From positions 372,001 through 436,000 of the forward strand of contig NZ_JACRSU010000002.1 of the NCBI RefSeq assembly GCF_014384785.1: DNA of 64,000 nucleotides, read 5' to 3'. The notes under the pieces were generated by a model. The model saw nothing but the letters and a program-made list of their open reading frames with translations, was not told the DNA's origin and did no database searches. Below are positions 42,318 to 50,186 of the stretch, one piece after another. Every line of letters starts with the position of its first letter. The first letter of the stretch is position 1. Source of the DNA: Congzhengia minquanensis. Lineage in GTDB: Bacteria; Bacillota; Clostridia; UBA1381; UBA9506. Made by a program: the position numbers and the translations under genes.

Positions 42318-42527
42318 ATGCACGAAAATCAGAGATTGCTATATCCCCTAATATCTCTGAACCCGAATCATAAGAATACATTCATCAAAGAATTGGTTGC
42401 TAAACAATATATAATTGAAGAACTCAAAGCAAACGACCAATTCGCTTGGATTTCTACTATGGAGCAGTTTAAACATACTGCAGAAGAAATTATGTTGAAT
42501 GAATATGCATATAAAGTCCTAAAATAA
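42318..42527 (+). CDS. Small hypothetical protein
   Basis: 69 residues with a plausible ribosome site (GAACGGTGGA) and a mostly helical sequence (PNHKNTFIKELVAKQYIIEE; FKHTAEEIMLNEYAYKVLK). I recognise no family. It sits between repeat A and the end of the convergent defence operon and shares the terminator at 42548. It may be an accessory or antitoxin-like gene of the module, or chance; the frame is clean but short. Confidence 0.4.
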   Translation: MHENQRLLYPLISLNPNHKNTFIKELVAKQYIIEELKANDQFAWISTMEQFKHTAEEIMLNEYAYKVLK

Positions 42528-42547
42528 TAACGGAAGATATATAAACA

Positions 42548-42575
42548 GCCCTCGTTGCGACCAAGCGACGAGGGC
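42548..42575. terminator. Hairpin terminator of the defence operon
   Basis: GCCCTCGT...ACGAGGGC, a 28-nt hairpin with one mismatch, 8 nt beyond the stop of the operon's last gene. On the minus strand it is followed by TGTTTATATAT. Confidence 0.75.
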
Positions 42576-42582
42576 GATTGAC

Positions 42583-44631
42583 TTAGGCTACTTTTAAAAA
42601 CTTATAATTATATAAAGCGTACAGTCTGAAAATAAAATCATTGTTAAGAAAAACAACATGCTTTTTTGTCAGTTTGGAAATAAATATAATGTTCTCCATC
42701 AACTGCACATCAAAAGTTGCTGGTGCAATTATAGCCAATAATTCGACCCTATCATCTACCAATCCTGAAATTGCTTGACTTAAAATCTCTTTACCGGTAG
42801 TTGAAGATTTAGTGATTTTAGAATGATTAGATTTCAATATGCCTTGTAACGTGTAAGACTTGCTTCCAACAGAAACAGACAATTTAATGTCGCCAAACTC
42901 GTGACCTTGATGTGGCTGCGGAATAAACTCATCAAATACGGTGAATAATTTTAAAATGCAATTTTTTGTTTCCATTTCATGATTATATTTACATTCGTTA
43001 CAAGCGCCAATTGATGGTTTAGTGCATTTTTCTCCCATTTTAGCAATATCATTGCTATATTCCTCAAACATATCTTTTCTGATGTCAATGGCATACAGAG
43101 ACTTAAATTCTTCTATATCTTGCGGCATTATGACATTATATTCATCTTTCCTAATGTGTTTCAGATGACCATTTTGCAAAACATACGTATCTTTTGCATC
43201 TAAATGTATATTTGAATCTACAGCCATTATCTCAGCCACTATTTTTTCTATCAATGTGTTATGAATATTAACAGCAATGATTTCATCTATAGCATCGTAA
43301 AAAATGTTATTTCCACAATCACAAACACAATATCGATGTTCGGTACCACAGTATTCACATACAATTTTATCGCCTACAAGTTTCAGATTTTGCGAACTGC
43401 AGTTTGGACATTTTGGTATCACGTCATCATTGCATGTAGAACAATTTCCGTATAAAATATATTGACTATCGTTTCTAAACGCTTTATAAAAATCTAATGC
43501 TGAAATATCTACAGGAAGTACATCGATGCTGCTGATAGATATTTTTATCATTGCAAGTGCGAGTTGCTTTAATAGTTCTTTTTTAGCAATCCCCATCCTT
43601 TTCCACTCATTAGATGAAAATAAATTAAGACTATGAAACTTTTCAACACCGGCATCAGACAATATATCTGAATAGTAATTCATAATCGAAACAATTGTAT
43701 CAACACTCCATTGCCTGAATTGCTCAGCACTTACATTTTTATTGATATAAAGCTTGCCTTTATTATTGTTAACACCCATTGTAACAATATCACCTTTAAT
43801 ATCTTCATCATATAAACAAGATGTAATACCATATCCATCATTAAAATCTTTCAAAATCTCAGTTTCTTTTTGTCCAAATTGAGAATCTGAAAAAGTGGCT
43901 TTTTGAGGCATATTAGGATTGTCCTTTAACTGTGTTAGTGCAACTTTTTTTCGGTTTGATGAATCAAATATAGTATCCAATATTTTTTTATCTAACGATA
44001 TGCCTATTATTTTTATCCCATAAATCGAGTAGAATGCCTTTCTGATTAGCTTTTCAACAGATGATGGCATATTATAAATTGCGACGAAACCTTTTTCGGA
44101 ACACACCCAAACAAAACATTCAACCATCTCATACACATAGTTAAACTTATCATTCTCGTCAATGTAATTGTGTTTTTTAAGATAATTTAAACTTATCTCA
44201 AATACTGGTATTCCATGTTCATTCCATTTGACGACATTAGAACACTTCAGATTTTTATACGATGAGCCTTCTTGGTATGTATATGTAGATAATTGCGTTT
44301 GTAGATCTGTTCTCAAACTATTTTCGGTCAATGTTTTGCCTGAAAATCCACTGGCCCAATTCAATACGAACCCAGGTTTCATACCATATCTGTAATTATC
44401 AAAGTATTTTTGTATTAAATCATCCGTTATTTCATGCGATATTGAAATAATATCTATAAGTTGTGATTTCGTACACTGTTTTATCGCTTTTTCTAAATCA
44501 TCAACTTTCCCCTTATCAGTAACACGAAGATATCTGTTTTCTAAAACTTCCTTTTCAATATTATCTGTGATTAGTTTACAAATCCCCTCTAAGCGCATTA
44601 GCTCTAACGCAGTTTTACTCTCTTTTTTCAA
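42583..44631 (-). CDS. Zinc-ribbon protein with putative C-terminal nuclease domain, third gene of AbiL-like module
   Basis: 682 residues from the TTG complementary to 44629-44631, which has AAGGAGGG 7 nt upstream; the more distal ATG would overlap the RloB gene and lacks a ribosome site. The N-terminal 380 residues are helical and match no family I know. A zinc-ribbon area (about 395-440) has pairs CSTCN, CPNCS, CEYCG and CVCDC. A second cluster C-x7-C-x2-C-x10-C (about 535-558) may bind zinc or iron-sulphur. The last 107 residues look like a PD-(D/E)xK-type nuclease: E578 and D581 in GHEFGDIKL, then QGILKS (Q596, K600), then 'VELLAIIAPATFDVQL'. This assignment is tentative. It is 13 nt after rloB in the same operon, so it probably is the effector or a partner in phage defence. 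Confidence 0.6.
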   Translation of the reverse strand: MKKESKTALELMRLEGICKLITDNIEKEVLENRYLRVTDKGKVDDLEKAIKQCTKSQLIDIISISHEITDDLIQKYFDNYRYGMKPGFVLNWASGFSGKTLTENSLRTDLQTQLSTYTYQEGSSYKNLKCSNVVKWNEHGIPVFEISLNYLKKHNYIDENDKFNYVYEMVECFVWVCSEKGFVAIYNMPSSVEKLIRKAFYSIYGIKIIGISLDKKILDTIFDSSNRKKVALTQLKDNPNMPQKATFSDSQFGQKETEILKDFNDGYGITSCLYDEDIKGDIVTMGVNNNKGKLYINKNVSAEQFRQWSVDTIVSIMNYYSDILSDAGVEKFHSLNLFSSNEWKRMGIAKKELLKQLALAMIKISISSIDVLPVDISALDFYKAFRNDSQYILYGNCSTCNDDVIPKCPNCSSQNLKLVGDKIVCEYCGTEHRYCVCDCGNNIFYDAIDEIIAVNIHNTLIEKIVAEIMAVDSNIHLDAKDTYVLQNGHLKHIRKDEYNVIMPQDIEEFKSLYAIDIRKDMFEEYSNDIAKMGEKCTKPSIGACNECKYNHEMETKNCILKLFTVFDEFIPQPHQGHEFGDIKLSVSVGSKSYTLQGILKSNHSKITKSSTTGKEILSQAISGLVDDRVELLAIIAPATFDVQLMENIIFISKLTKKHVVFLNNDFIFRLYALYNYKFLKVA

Positions 44632-44644
44632 TAAAATTCCCTCC

Positions 44645-45259
44645 TTATCTTTTTGCCTCATTCCATTTTCTTAACCGTTTTGTCAGCATAAACACCGATG
44701 TGCAGGAGCGCCAATCGGAATAGTTTTTACTTGAGTTTAACTCGTGATACTCATATCCACGCTTGGCGCATTCCTCAGCAGTTTGAATGTTAAAAGCAGA
44801 TAGTTTTTCACAAACACGCTCAATAATTGCGTTGCTTTTATCGTACTCGATGCCAAACTGTTTACTTATCATTTCGTTTAGCTTTTTGCGGTTTATCGGA
44901 CCAATTTTGTTTGAAAAATATAACGTAAACCAATATTCAATAGCCTCATTTGAAAATGCACAGTTGACCTTCGGATAACGTGACGATTTTTTGATTGCCT
45001 CATCAAAGTCCTTAAAATCATCTTTATCGAATACACACCATATTTCATCAAAATCATTTTGCAAAGATATAGCTTCATCGACAATTGCAATTGGATTACT
45101 GTACTTACATGTAGTAATCTTTACCGTAACATTTTTCAAGCCGGACTTGTACTTCTGTTTGAATTTATTAAAATAAATTTCTTCTGTCTTACCGCCGCAA
45201 AGTACCAGCACTTTGTCTCGCAATTCAAGTGAGGGAGCCTTTCTTTTGTATTTGTTCAT
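44645..45259 (-). CDS. RloB-family (Toprim-like) protein
   Basis: 204 residues from the ATG complementary to 45257-45259, with AAGGGGG 8 nt upstream; a longer frame has no ribosome site. It matches RloB/AbiLii: 'VLVLCGGKTEEIYFNKF' (21-33), 'DEIWCVFDKDDFKDFDEAI' (71-89) and 'AFSNEAIEYWFTLYF'. RloB proteins look like Toprim nucleases: the Glu-bearing loop usually reads CEGE-KTE, while here it is CGG-KTE, so one conserved acid is missing; DxD (VFDKDDF) is intact. Together with the upstream ATPase it forms an AbiL/RloAB-type abortive infection pair. The gaps are 13 nt on either side within the operon. Confidence 0.8.
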   Translation of the reverse strand: MNKYKRKAPSLELRDKVLVLCGGKTEEIYFNKFKQKYKSGLKNVTVKITTCKYSNPIAIVDEAISLQNDFDEIWCVFDKDDFKDFDEAIKKSSRYPKVNCAFSNEAIEYWFTLYFSNKIGPINRKKLNEMISKQFGIEYDKSNAIIERVCEKLSAFNIQTAEECAKRGYEYHELNSSKNYSDWRSCTSVFMLTKRLRKWNEAKR

Positions 45260-45272
45260 CTTGCAAGCCCCC

Positions 45273-46544
45273 TTAACCGTTAATGCTCGAATCCTTAATG
45301 TTAGGCAAGGCGCCATACACACCGAGTAAATATTGTTTTAAAATTTTACTGTCTTTTCTTATACCTTTAAAATCGCAAAGGCTGTAGAGTTTACTTACGC
45401 CATATTCATCTTTTTCAAGGAAATATATCTGATCTCTGCGAATATCTTCATCAAGCAAGGTTACATCGTGTGTGTTGCAGATAAGCTGGGCGTTATTGGG
45501 ATTTTGGCTGAGTGAATTAAACATCATTACTAATTGGCGCACCAATGACGGATGCAGCCGTGCGTCTATTTCATCAATTAACACCACGCTTCCGTTATTT
45601 ATGGCAGAAATAATTGGTCCTGCAATTTCAAAAAGTTTTTTTGTTCCGGCAGATTCTAATTCAAATCCGAAATCAGATATTGTGTAATTATCCCAATCCT
45701 TGTCGTAAACCCTCTGCTTCACTTTCAAGTCAATATTTTTGACATTCATCATATTTTTAAATTTTTCTTTATAACTTTTCTTAAGCGCTGCCATAAGCGT
45801 TTCACTCATCTTATCATCTGTTATTTCCATTTCAAAATCGTAAATTGGGATACCGAGCTTATTCATAAGCTCAACAATATCTTTTTTGCCATTTTCGTGT
45901 TCTTCCATATAATTAACAGTGACAGATAAAAGCTGGTTGGTATCATCAGCATCAAAAATTTGAATCGCCTCAAACCATTTATAAATTTTCATAGCCATCT
46001 CATTATTACAGAAGTTTGCCCATGAAAGGAATAGCACATCTTCACGAGTATTTTTAATAACGTGTTCGACATTTTTAAATTCTTTTGAATTGATTTTTAT
46101 AGTTTCAAAATTGCTTCCGCTGCGAGTAAATACATTAACCGTTCTTTTATCTTTTTTATCAAGATATTCCTTGATTATTTTGTTATTCAATACCGAAAAA
46201 CCATAATCATACAAAATTCCTTCAATAATAAATGCTATCGAAAAGCTTGTCGGCTTATCTTTGGATACATTGTTAAAAAGAAAGTGATTCGGTTTTGATA
46301 TAATGCGAGATTGAACATCTAATTCTGCGGTTACAATATATTTCATAAATGCCAGCGCGCCAATAAAGTTTGTTTTTCCGCTGCCATTAGCACCGTACAT
46401 AAAGCAACTTTTAAGAAGTTCTCCATGTGGCGTTGAAAATGTATTCAATTCCTTATATCTACTGTCATTACCGCTTACGGTCATCGCAAATTCCGTATTA
46501 TTATAAAATGATGCAAAGTTTTCAAATGTAAATCCAACTAACAT
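45273..46544 (-). CDS. AAA15-family ATPase (RloA/AbiLi-like)
   Basis: 423 residues. A RecF/OLD-like ABC-type ATPase: Walker A GANGSGKTN at 51-59, Walker B VVLIDEID at 320-327, followed by 'ARLHPSLVRQL' and the switch 'ICNTHDVTLLD'. It begins with a typical 'FTFENFASFYNNTEFAM'. Such ATPases pair with Toprim proteins (RloB, DUF4435/AriB) in AbiL and PARIS abortive infection systems; they sense phage functions and release the effector. It is first in the operon, with an excellent SigA promoter at 46574-46602 and TGGAGGAATTATA before the ATG. Confidence 0.85.
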   Translation of the reverse strand: MLVGFTFENFASFYNNTEFAMTVSGNDSRYKELNTFSTPHGELLKSCFMYGANGSGKTNFIGALAFMKYIVTAELDVQSRIISKPNHFLFNNVSKDKPTSFSIAFIIEGILYDYGFSVLNNKIIKEYLDKKDKRTVNVFTRSGSNFETIKINSKEFKNVEHVIKNTREDVLFLSWANFCNNEMAMKIYKWFEAIQIFDADDTNQLLSVTVNYMEEHENGKKDIVELMNKLGIPIYDFEMEITDDKMSETLMAALKKSYKEKFKNMMNVKNIDLKVKQRVYDKDWDNYTISDFGFELESAGTKKLFEIAGPIISAINNGSVVLIDEIDARLHPSLVRQLVMMFNSLSQNPNNAQLICNTHDVTLLDEDIRRDQIYFLEKDEYGVSKLYSLCDFKGIRKDSKILKQYLLGVYGALPNIKDSSING

Positions 46545-46573
46545 TATAATTCCTCCATTCTTATTATATTATC

Positions 46574-46602
46574 ATTATATCCATAAAACTCAAAAATGTC
46601 AA
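46574..46602 (-). promoter_or_regulatory. SigA promoter of the defence operon
   Basis: Minus strand: -35 TTGACA (complement of 46597-46602), 17-nt spacer, -10 TATAAT (complement of 46574-46579). Consensus in both boxes, so strong constitutive expression is expected. Start codon about 30 nt downstream. Confidence 0.85.
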
Positions 46603-46864
46603 CATTTATTTGATATATTTGCGAAAAATTCACAAATATCCAAAATAACAAGCGCTAAAATAGCCTTACTGCCAGTTTTGTTCAGCAAAACTTTTTTGAT
46701 GGGCAGTTATTAATTTTAATTGATTATCAAAAAGATTATCAGTTAGATACATAAATGTATTAGTATTAATTTTTGAAAACTCATATTTAATTACTTGTCC
46801 AATATACAAACTCGTGAATGAAAAAATTTTTCTTATACAATTAAATTGTTTTAATCCGTATTAA

Positions 46865-47108
46865 ACCTTGTAATAAAAAATCTAATCCATGGTTAATTTC
46901 AACGAGGACATCTGTAGCAGAGGTGATTGTAAACATAGCCGTTAATGCTGCTCCCGCGGTAACTGCTATGTCTCAAGAGCTATTTTACAATTGATATACC
47001 TCAAGGTTCAGCAGTAGTAAGCATAAGCTTTGAAAGTTCGCCATCTGCAAACTAGTCTAAATTTTTGGAAACTGTGTCTAAGAAGCCTTCAACACTCTCA
47101 GAATTCAT
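46865..47108 (-). pseudogene. Degraded small gene of unknown family
   Basis: Reading from the ATG complementary to 47106-47108 gives MNSESVEGFLDTVSKNLD, a stop, FADGELSKLMLTTAEP, a second stop, then GISIVK and a third stop. In a shifted frame the reading continues DIAVTAGAALTAMFTITSAT and DVLVEINHGLDFLLQGLIR. The protein-like composition across the breaks suggests a decayed gene with three stops and a frameshift. The family is unknown. The surrounding 46603-47237 is otherwise AT-rich without genes. Confidence 0.5.
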
Positions 47109-47237
47109 ATATTAATAGTTCGACATAAAATTAAATAAGTATGCCACTTAATAAAAGTAGTATACTTATCTTTTGAGCAATTCGCTTTAACAGCCTGTTT
47201 TCTAACTTTACGGTTTTATCAAGGACCGTCTAAATCG

Positions 47238-47264
47238 GTATTGAAATTTGATGTTGACAGATAA
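47238..47264 (+). pseudogene. 3' remnant of a second HTH gene
   Basis: The frame reads VLKFDVDR then stop, matching the end AILKFEIDR of the HTH protein at 41757-41960. No upstream part of that gene remains, so this is a fragment inside repeat copy B. Confidence 0.65.
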
Positions 47265-47395
47265 ACGAATTTTAAGCAGACAGAAATGTATGCTCTTTTA
47301 CTGTCTTAAGGGACGGTTAGAAGTGCATTTTTGATGGTTTTAATATACTATCATTACTTTGGCTGTTTCGGTCTCTGAAAGCCGCATAAAATAAG
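47238..47395 (+). repeat. Direct repeat copy B
   Basis: Second copy of 41934-42094. It brackets the defence module on the right side. The terminator seen in copy A is degenerate here. Confidence 0.85.
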
Positions 47396-47408
47396 GCTTT
47401 TTTAACCT

Positions 47409-47493
47409 CTAAATGCTGACATATAGACCGTAAGCATTTAGAAAAAAAGAAAACACGCATATCAAGCTGTAATCAAGTGAAATGCGTATTTTC
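47409..47493. terminator. Two hairpins near the right end of the element
   Basis: CTAAATGCT/AGCATTTAG (47409-47441) and GAAAACACGCAT/ATGCGTATTTTC (47449-47493, one mismatch, followed by TTTAC). The second looks like a terminator insulating the element from the host. Confidence 0.5.
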
Positions 47494-47531
47494 TTTACAC
47501 CCTGTTTGTCGATAAATGGTAATGGTTTCAA

Positions 47532-47575
47532 TACTTCCTTATTACCATTCACCTAATACCGGCGGGGATGTTTTA
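47532..47575. other. Right junction (attR) of the integrative element
   Basis: TACTTCCTTATTACC (47532-47546), the inverted copy of the left-end 15-mer, then CCGG (47559-47562) and host half-terminator CCGGCGGGGATGTTTT (47559-47574), which also carries the stop codon of the deacetylase gene. Confidence 0.75.
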
Positions 47576-48424
47576 TGCAAAACAAATAGTTGCACCTGGG
47601 TTGATCTGGTGTTTTTCTGTCTCATACTCAAAAAATATCGTATGTGCGGTAGGATTATGTATTATTTTCTCGCTCAAGCTGATTTCAAGGCTGCGAAACG
47701 CCGTAACATAGTCGTAAATTTCAATATTGGTAGCGTACCACACGTCCTCTTTTCCGCTGACAAATTCAGCGAACCGTTCTATCAAGTCCCAGTTGTTGTC
47801 TTTTGTGTTCTGGTCAAACTCATAGCTGTGTCCCCAAACATAAAACAGCCAGGGCTCACGCCGCCAGCCTTCTTTCAAATCCGGTGAGTCGGTTACAAAT
47901 TCCTGCGCCAGTTCCATCAGACGTTTGTTCTTGTGGTGGCAGGTGGCGGGCAGCCGCAGCCAGTCTATCGGAATGGTAAACTGCTCCGTAGAAGCCGTTG
48001 TCCGAAAATACCGAATCCCGCAGTTTTTCAATATATCCACAACCTCATCACTGTAACTTCCAAACGGATACGCGCCGCCGCGGACAATTGTGTGGAACAG
48101 TTCTTCCAGGTTCTCCCGGTCTGCTAAAATCTCCTTTGTGGCCTGGTCAATCGGAAGCTGTTCTAAATGCGGATGGGTAAAGGCGTGCACCGCTACCTCG
48201 TGGCCCGAGTCCTTATAGGCCGAAACCACGTCTTCCTTTGTCATTCTTCCACTTTTCCGGTCACCCGGCATTTGGCCAAAACTTCCGCTGTTTAAATTAA
48301 ACGTTCCTTTCAGCCCATATTGATTAAAAATAGAAATCAACCGCAAATCCTGATAAACACCGTCGTCATAGCTAAAGGTCAGGGCCTTTGGCTTTCCGTC
48401 TGGAAACCGCATGTTCAGTTTCAT
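47573..48424 (-). CDS. Polysaccharide deacetylase (CE4/NodB-like)
   Basis: 283 residues, no signal peptide. Metal and catalytic motifs of the NodB fold: 'LTFSYDDGVYQD' (Asp-Asp), 'HEVAVHAFTHPHLEQL' (His-x3-His), an Arg-bearing 'RGGAYPFGSYSDEV', and the late His in 'FYVWGHSYEFD'. It removes N- or O-acetyl groups from a glycan or a related substrate in the cytoplasm or at the membrane. The ATG follows GGGGTGACGAG. Its stop lies in the right half of the split terminator, so before insertion it was convergent with the giant esterase gene ending at 34402. Confidence 0.8.
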   Translation of the reverse strand: MKLNMRFPDGKPKALTFSYDDGVYQDLRLISIFNQYGLKGTFNLNSGSFGQMPGDRKSGRMTKEDVVSAYKDSGHEVAVHAFTHPHLEQLPIDQATKEILADRENLEELFHTIVRGGAYPFGSYSDEVVDILKNCGIRYFRTTASTEQFTIPIDWLRLPATCHHKNKRLMELAQEFVTDSPDLKEGWRREPWLFYVWGHSYEFDQNTKDNNWDLIERFAEFVSGKEDVWYATNIEIYDYVTAFRSLEISLSEKIIHNPTAHTIFFEYETEKHQINPGATICFA

Positions 48425-48489
48425 TTCTCGTCACCCCACAAATAAAATTTGAACTTATTTTATCACCTATTTCCTGTGTTGTCAATAAA

Positions 48490-48520
48490 AAAAAGCGGAC
48501 GAAAATCCGTCCGCTTTTTT
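48490..48520. terminator. Rho-independent terminator after the DegV gene
   Basis: AAAAGCGGACG and CGTCCGCTTTTTTT pair around a 6-nt loop, 10 nt beyond the stop at 48530 on the minus strand. Confidence 0.9.
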
Positions 48521-48529
48521 TCGTTATTA

Positions 48530-49399
48530 TTAACGCGCTTCCCCCATATAAAACAGGGCAAGTGTTCCCGGTCCTGAATGTGCTCCAATCACCGGGTCGC
48601 AAAAGTTTATAATAATGTCTTTCACTTCTGTTTCTGTTCTGATTTTGTCCGCAAGATATTCCGCATCCTTTAAACAGTCACCGTGACAGATGGCAATAAC
48701 CTGGTTTTGCGGGTCTTTCACGTTCTTTTTAAAGATTTCAAACATGGCGTTTAACGATTTTTTTCTGCCGTTTACCTTATCCTGCACAATCAAACGGCCC
48801 TCGTTATCCACATGCATCACCGGCTTCACCTGCAAAATGGTGCCAATAATTGCAACGCCGCCGGAAAGCCGCCCGCCGCGTTTTAAAAAGAACAAATCAT
48901 CTACCGTGAACTGATGCACCATTTTTAAGCGGTTTTTATAAACCCAGTCTGCCGCTTCTTCAACAGTTCTTCCCGCCTCCCGAAGCTTGGCGGCATAATA
49001 TACCAAAAGTCCGTGTCCAATAGAGGCCGACAGCGAATCAATCACGATAACCTGCCGGTCGGGAAAACGCTCGCGCACCGTGTCCGCCGCAATTTTGGCA
49101 GCCTGATAGGTGCCGCTGATGCCGCTGGACATTAAAATTGCCAGCACATCTTTTCCGTCTTCTAAAACTTTCTCGAATTCGTCTATAAACATATCGGTAT
49201 TGACAAGCGAAGTTTTCACATTCTCTTTGCTTCTAAGTTTTTCATAAAATGAAGCATAATCAAATTCTTCATCTTCTCTATAGCCTTTATATTCCTCGTT
49301 TCCGATGAAAAAAGACAATGGTAAAATACGCACGCCAATTTCTTTAATCATGCTTTTGCTGAGGTTTGATGATGAATCTGTTATAATTTCATAAGCCAT
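48530..49399 (-). CDS. DegV-family fatty-acid-binding protein
   Basis: 289 residues, typical length. DegV/FakB proteins hold a fatty acid for phosphorylation by FakA. Family features: 'YEIITDSSSNLS' at the N-terminus, 'ILMSSGISGTYQAAKIAA', 'IVIDSLSASIGHG', 'VDDLFFLKRGGRLSGG' and the C-terminal 'GAHSGPGTLALFY'. The ATG follows TGGAGGTATGG. It is monocistronic with its own terminator. No FakA-type kinase is adjacent. Confidence 0.92.
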   Translation of the reverse strand: MAYEIITDSSSNLSKSMIKEIGVRILPLSFFIGNEEYKGYREDEEFDYASFYEKLRSKENVKTSLVNTDMFIDEFEKVLEDGKDVLAILMSSGISGTYQAAKIAADTVRERFPDRQVIVIDSLSASIGHGLLVYYAAKLREAGRTVEEAADWVYKNRLKMVHQFTVDDLFFLKRGGRLSGGVAIIGTILQVKPVMHVDNEGRLIVQDKVNGRKKSLNAMFEIFKKNVKDPQNQVIAICHGDCLKDAEYLADKIRTETEVKDIIINFCDPVIGAHSGPGTLALFYMGEAR

Positions 49400-49557
49400 T
49401 TTTCCATACCTCCATTATTCTGGTATTCAATACTATGTTACCACATACAGCAAACCCTGTCAAGTGGTTTTGTGTTAATTTCATGTAAGAATTTGGAATG
49501 GTTTTCTTGCTTTTTTAGCACTTCTGTGTTAAAATAGTTATGTAAGGAGTGATTCTT

Positions 49558-50133
49558 ATGAAATATAGCAAGGAGCGCCTGACAGAAATTTTCACTGAGG
49601 GCGAGCGCCTGTTAAAAGAATATCATTTGCCGACCTGGGACGAGCTGCCGACCATTGAGCTCTACATGGACCAGGTTATTATATTGTTAAGCAACTATTT
49701 GGGCATTTTCAGCGCCGTTTCAAACGACGATAAAATTATCACGCCCACCATGATTAATAACTATGTAAAACAAAAAATCATTCCTGCTCCGGTGAAAAAG
49801 AAATATTCTAAAATGCATTTGGCCTATTTAATTATTGTCTGCATTTTAAAGCAGACACTGAGCATTTCCATGATTTCGAAAATCATTCCGCCGGATTTGA
49901 ACGAAGAGGAAATCACTGCAGTTTACGCCTCATTCGTAAAAAACCAGGCAAAAGCCTTTACCTATGTGACAGAACAGATTACGGCAGTGGCCCAGCCTAT
50001 TTTGTCCCTCACGGAAAACAACCAGGACAGAATGAACGATTTGGTGCTGCAGGTGGCCATTTCTGCCAACATTTTCAAGCTGCTCACCGGCTGGATTGCC
50101 AGCATGCAGGACAATGGCGAAACACATTCTTAA
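49558..50133 (+). CDS. DUF1836 protein
   Basis: 191 residues from the ATG at 49558, 7 nt after TAAGGAGTG. It has the DUF1836 pattern: 'LPTIELYMDQVIILL', 'ITPTMINNYVKQKIIPAPVKKKYSKMHLAYL' and 'ILKQTLSISMISKII'. The middle resembles a MerR-like HTH, so a role in regulation is possible, but the function is unknown. It is 53 nt upstream of the FAD protein gene on the same strand. Confidence 0.85.
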   Translation: MKYSKERLTEIFTEGERLLKEYHLPTWDELPTIELYMDQVIILLSNYLGIFSAVSNDDKIITPTMINNYVKQKIIPAPVKKKYSKMHLAYLIIVCILKQTLSISMISKIIPPDLNEEEITAVYASFVKNQAKAFTYVTEQITAVAQPILSLTENNQDRMNDLVLQVAISANIFKLLTGWIASMQDNGETHS

Positions 50134-50186
50134 TTACTATAATTACCTGTTTTTGGAAATTTAAACATAAAATTTGGAGGACATAC

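Noticed and set aside
42583..46544. Part of a type I restriction-modification locus
   Set aside because: RloA and RloB names come from such loci, but no hsdR, hsdM or hsdS gene is present in the window.
41934..47395. Insertion sequence with long direct repeats
   Set aside because: No transposase lies between or beside the repeats, and copy B contains a gene fragment identical in position to the HTH gene end.
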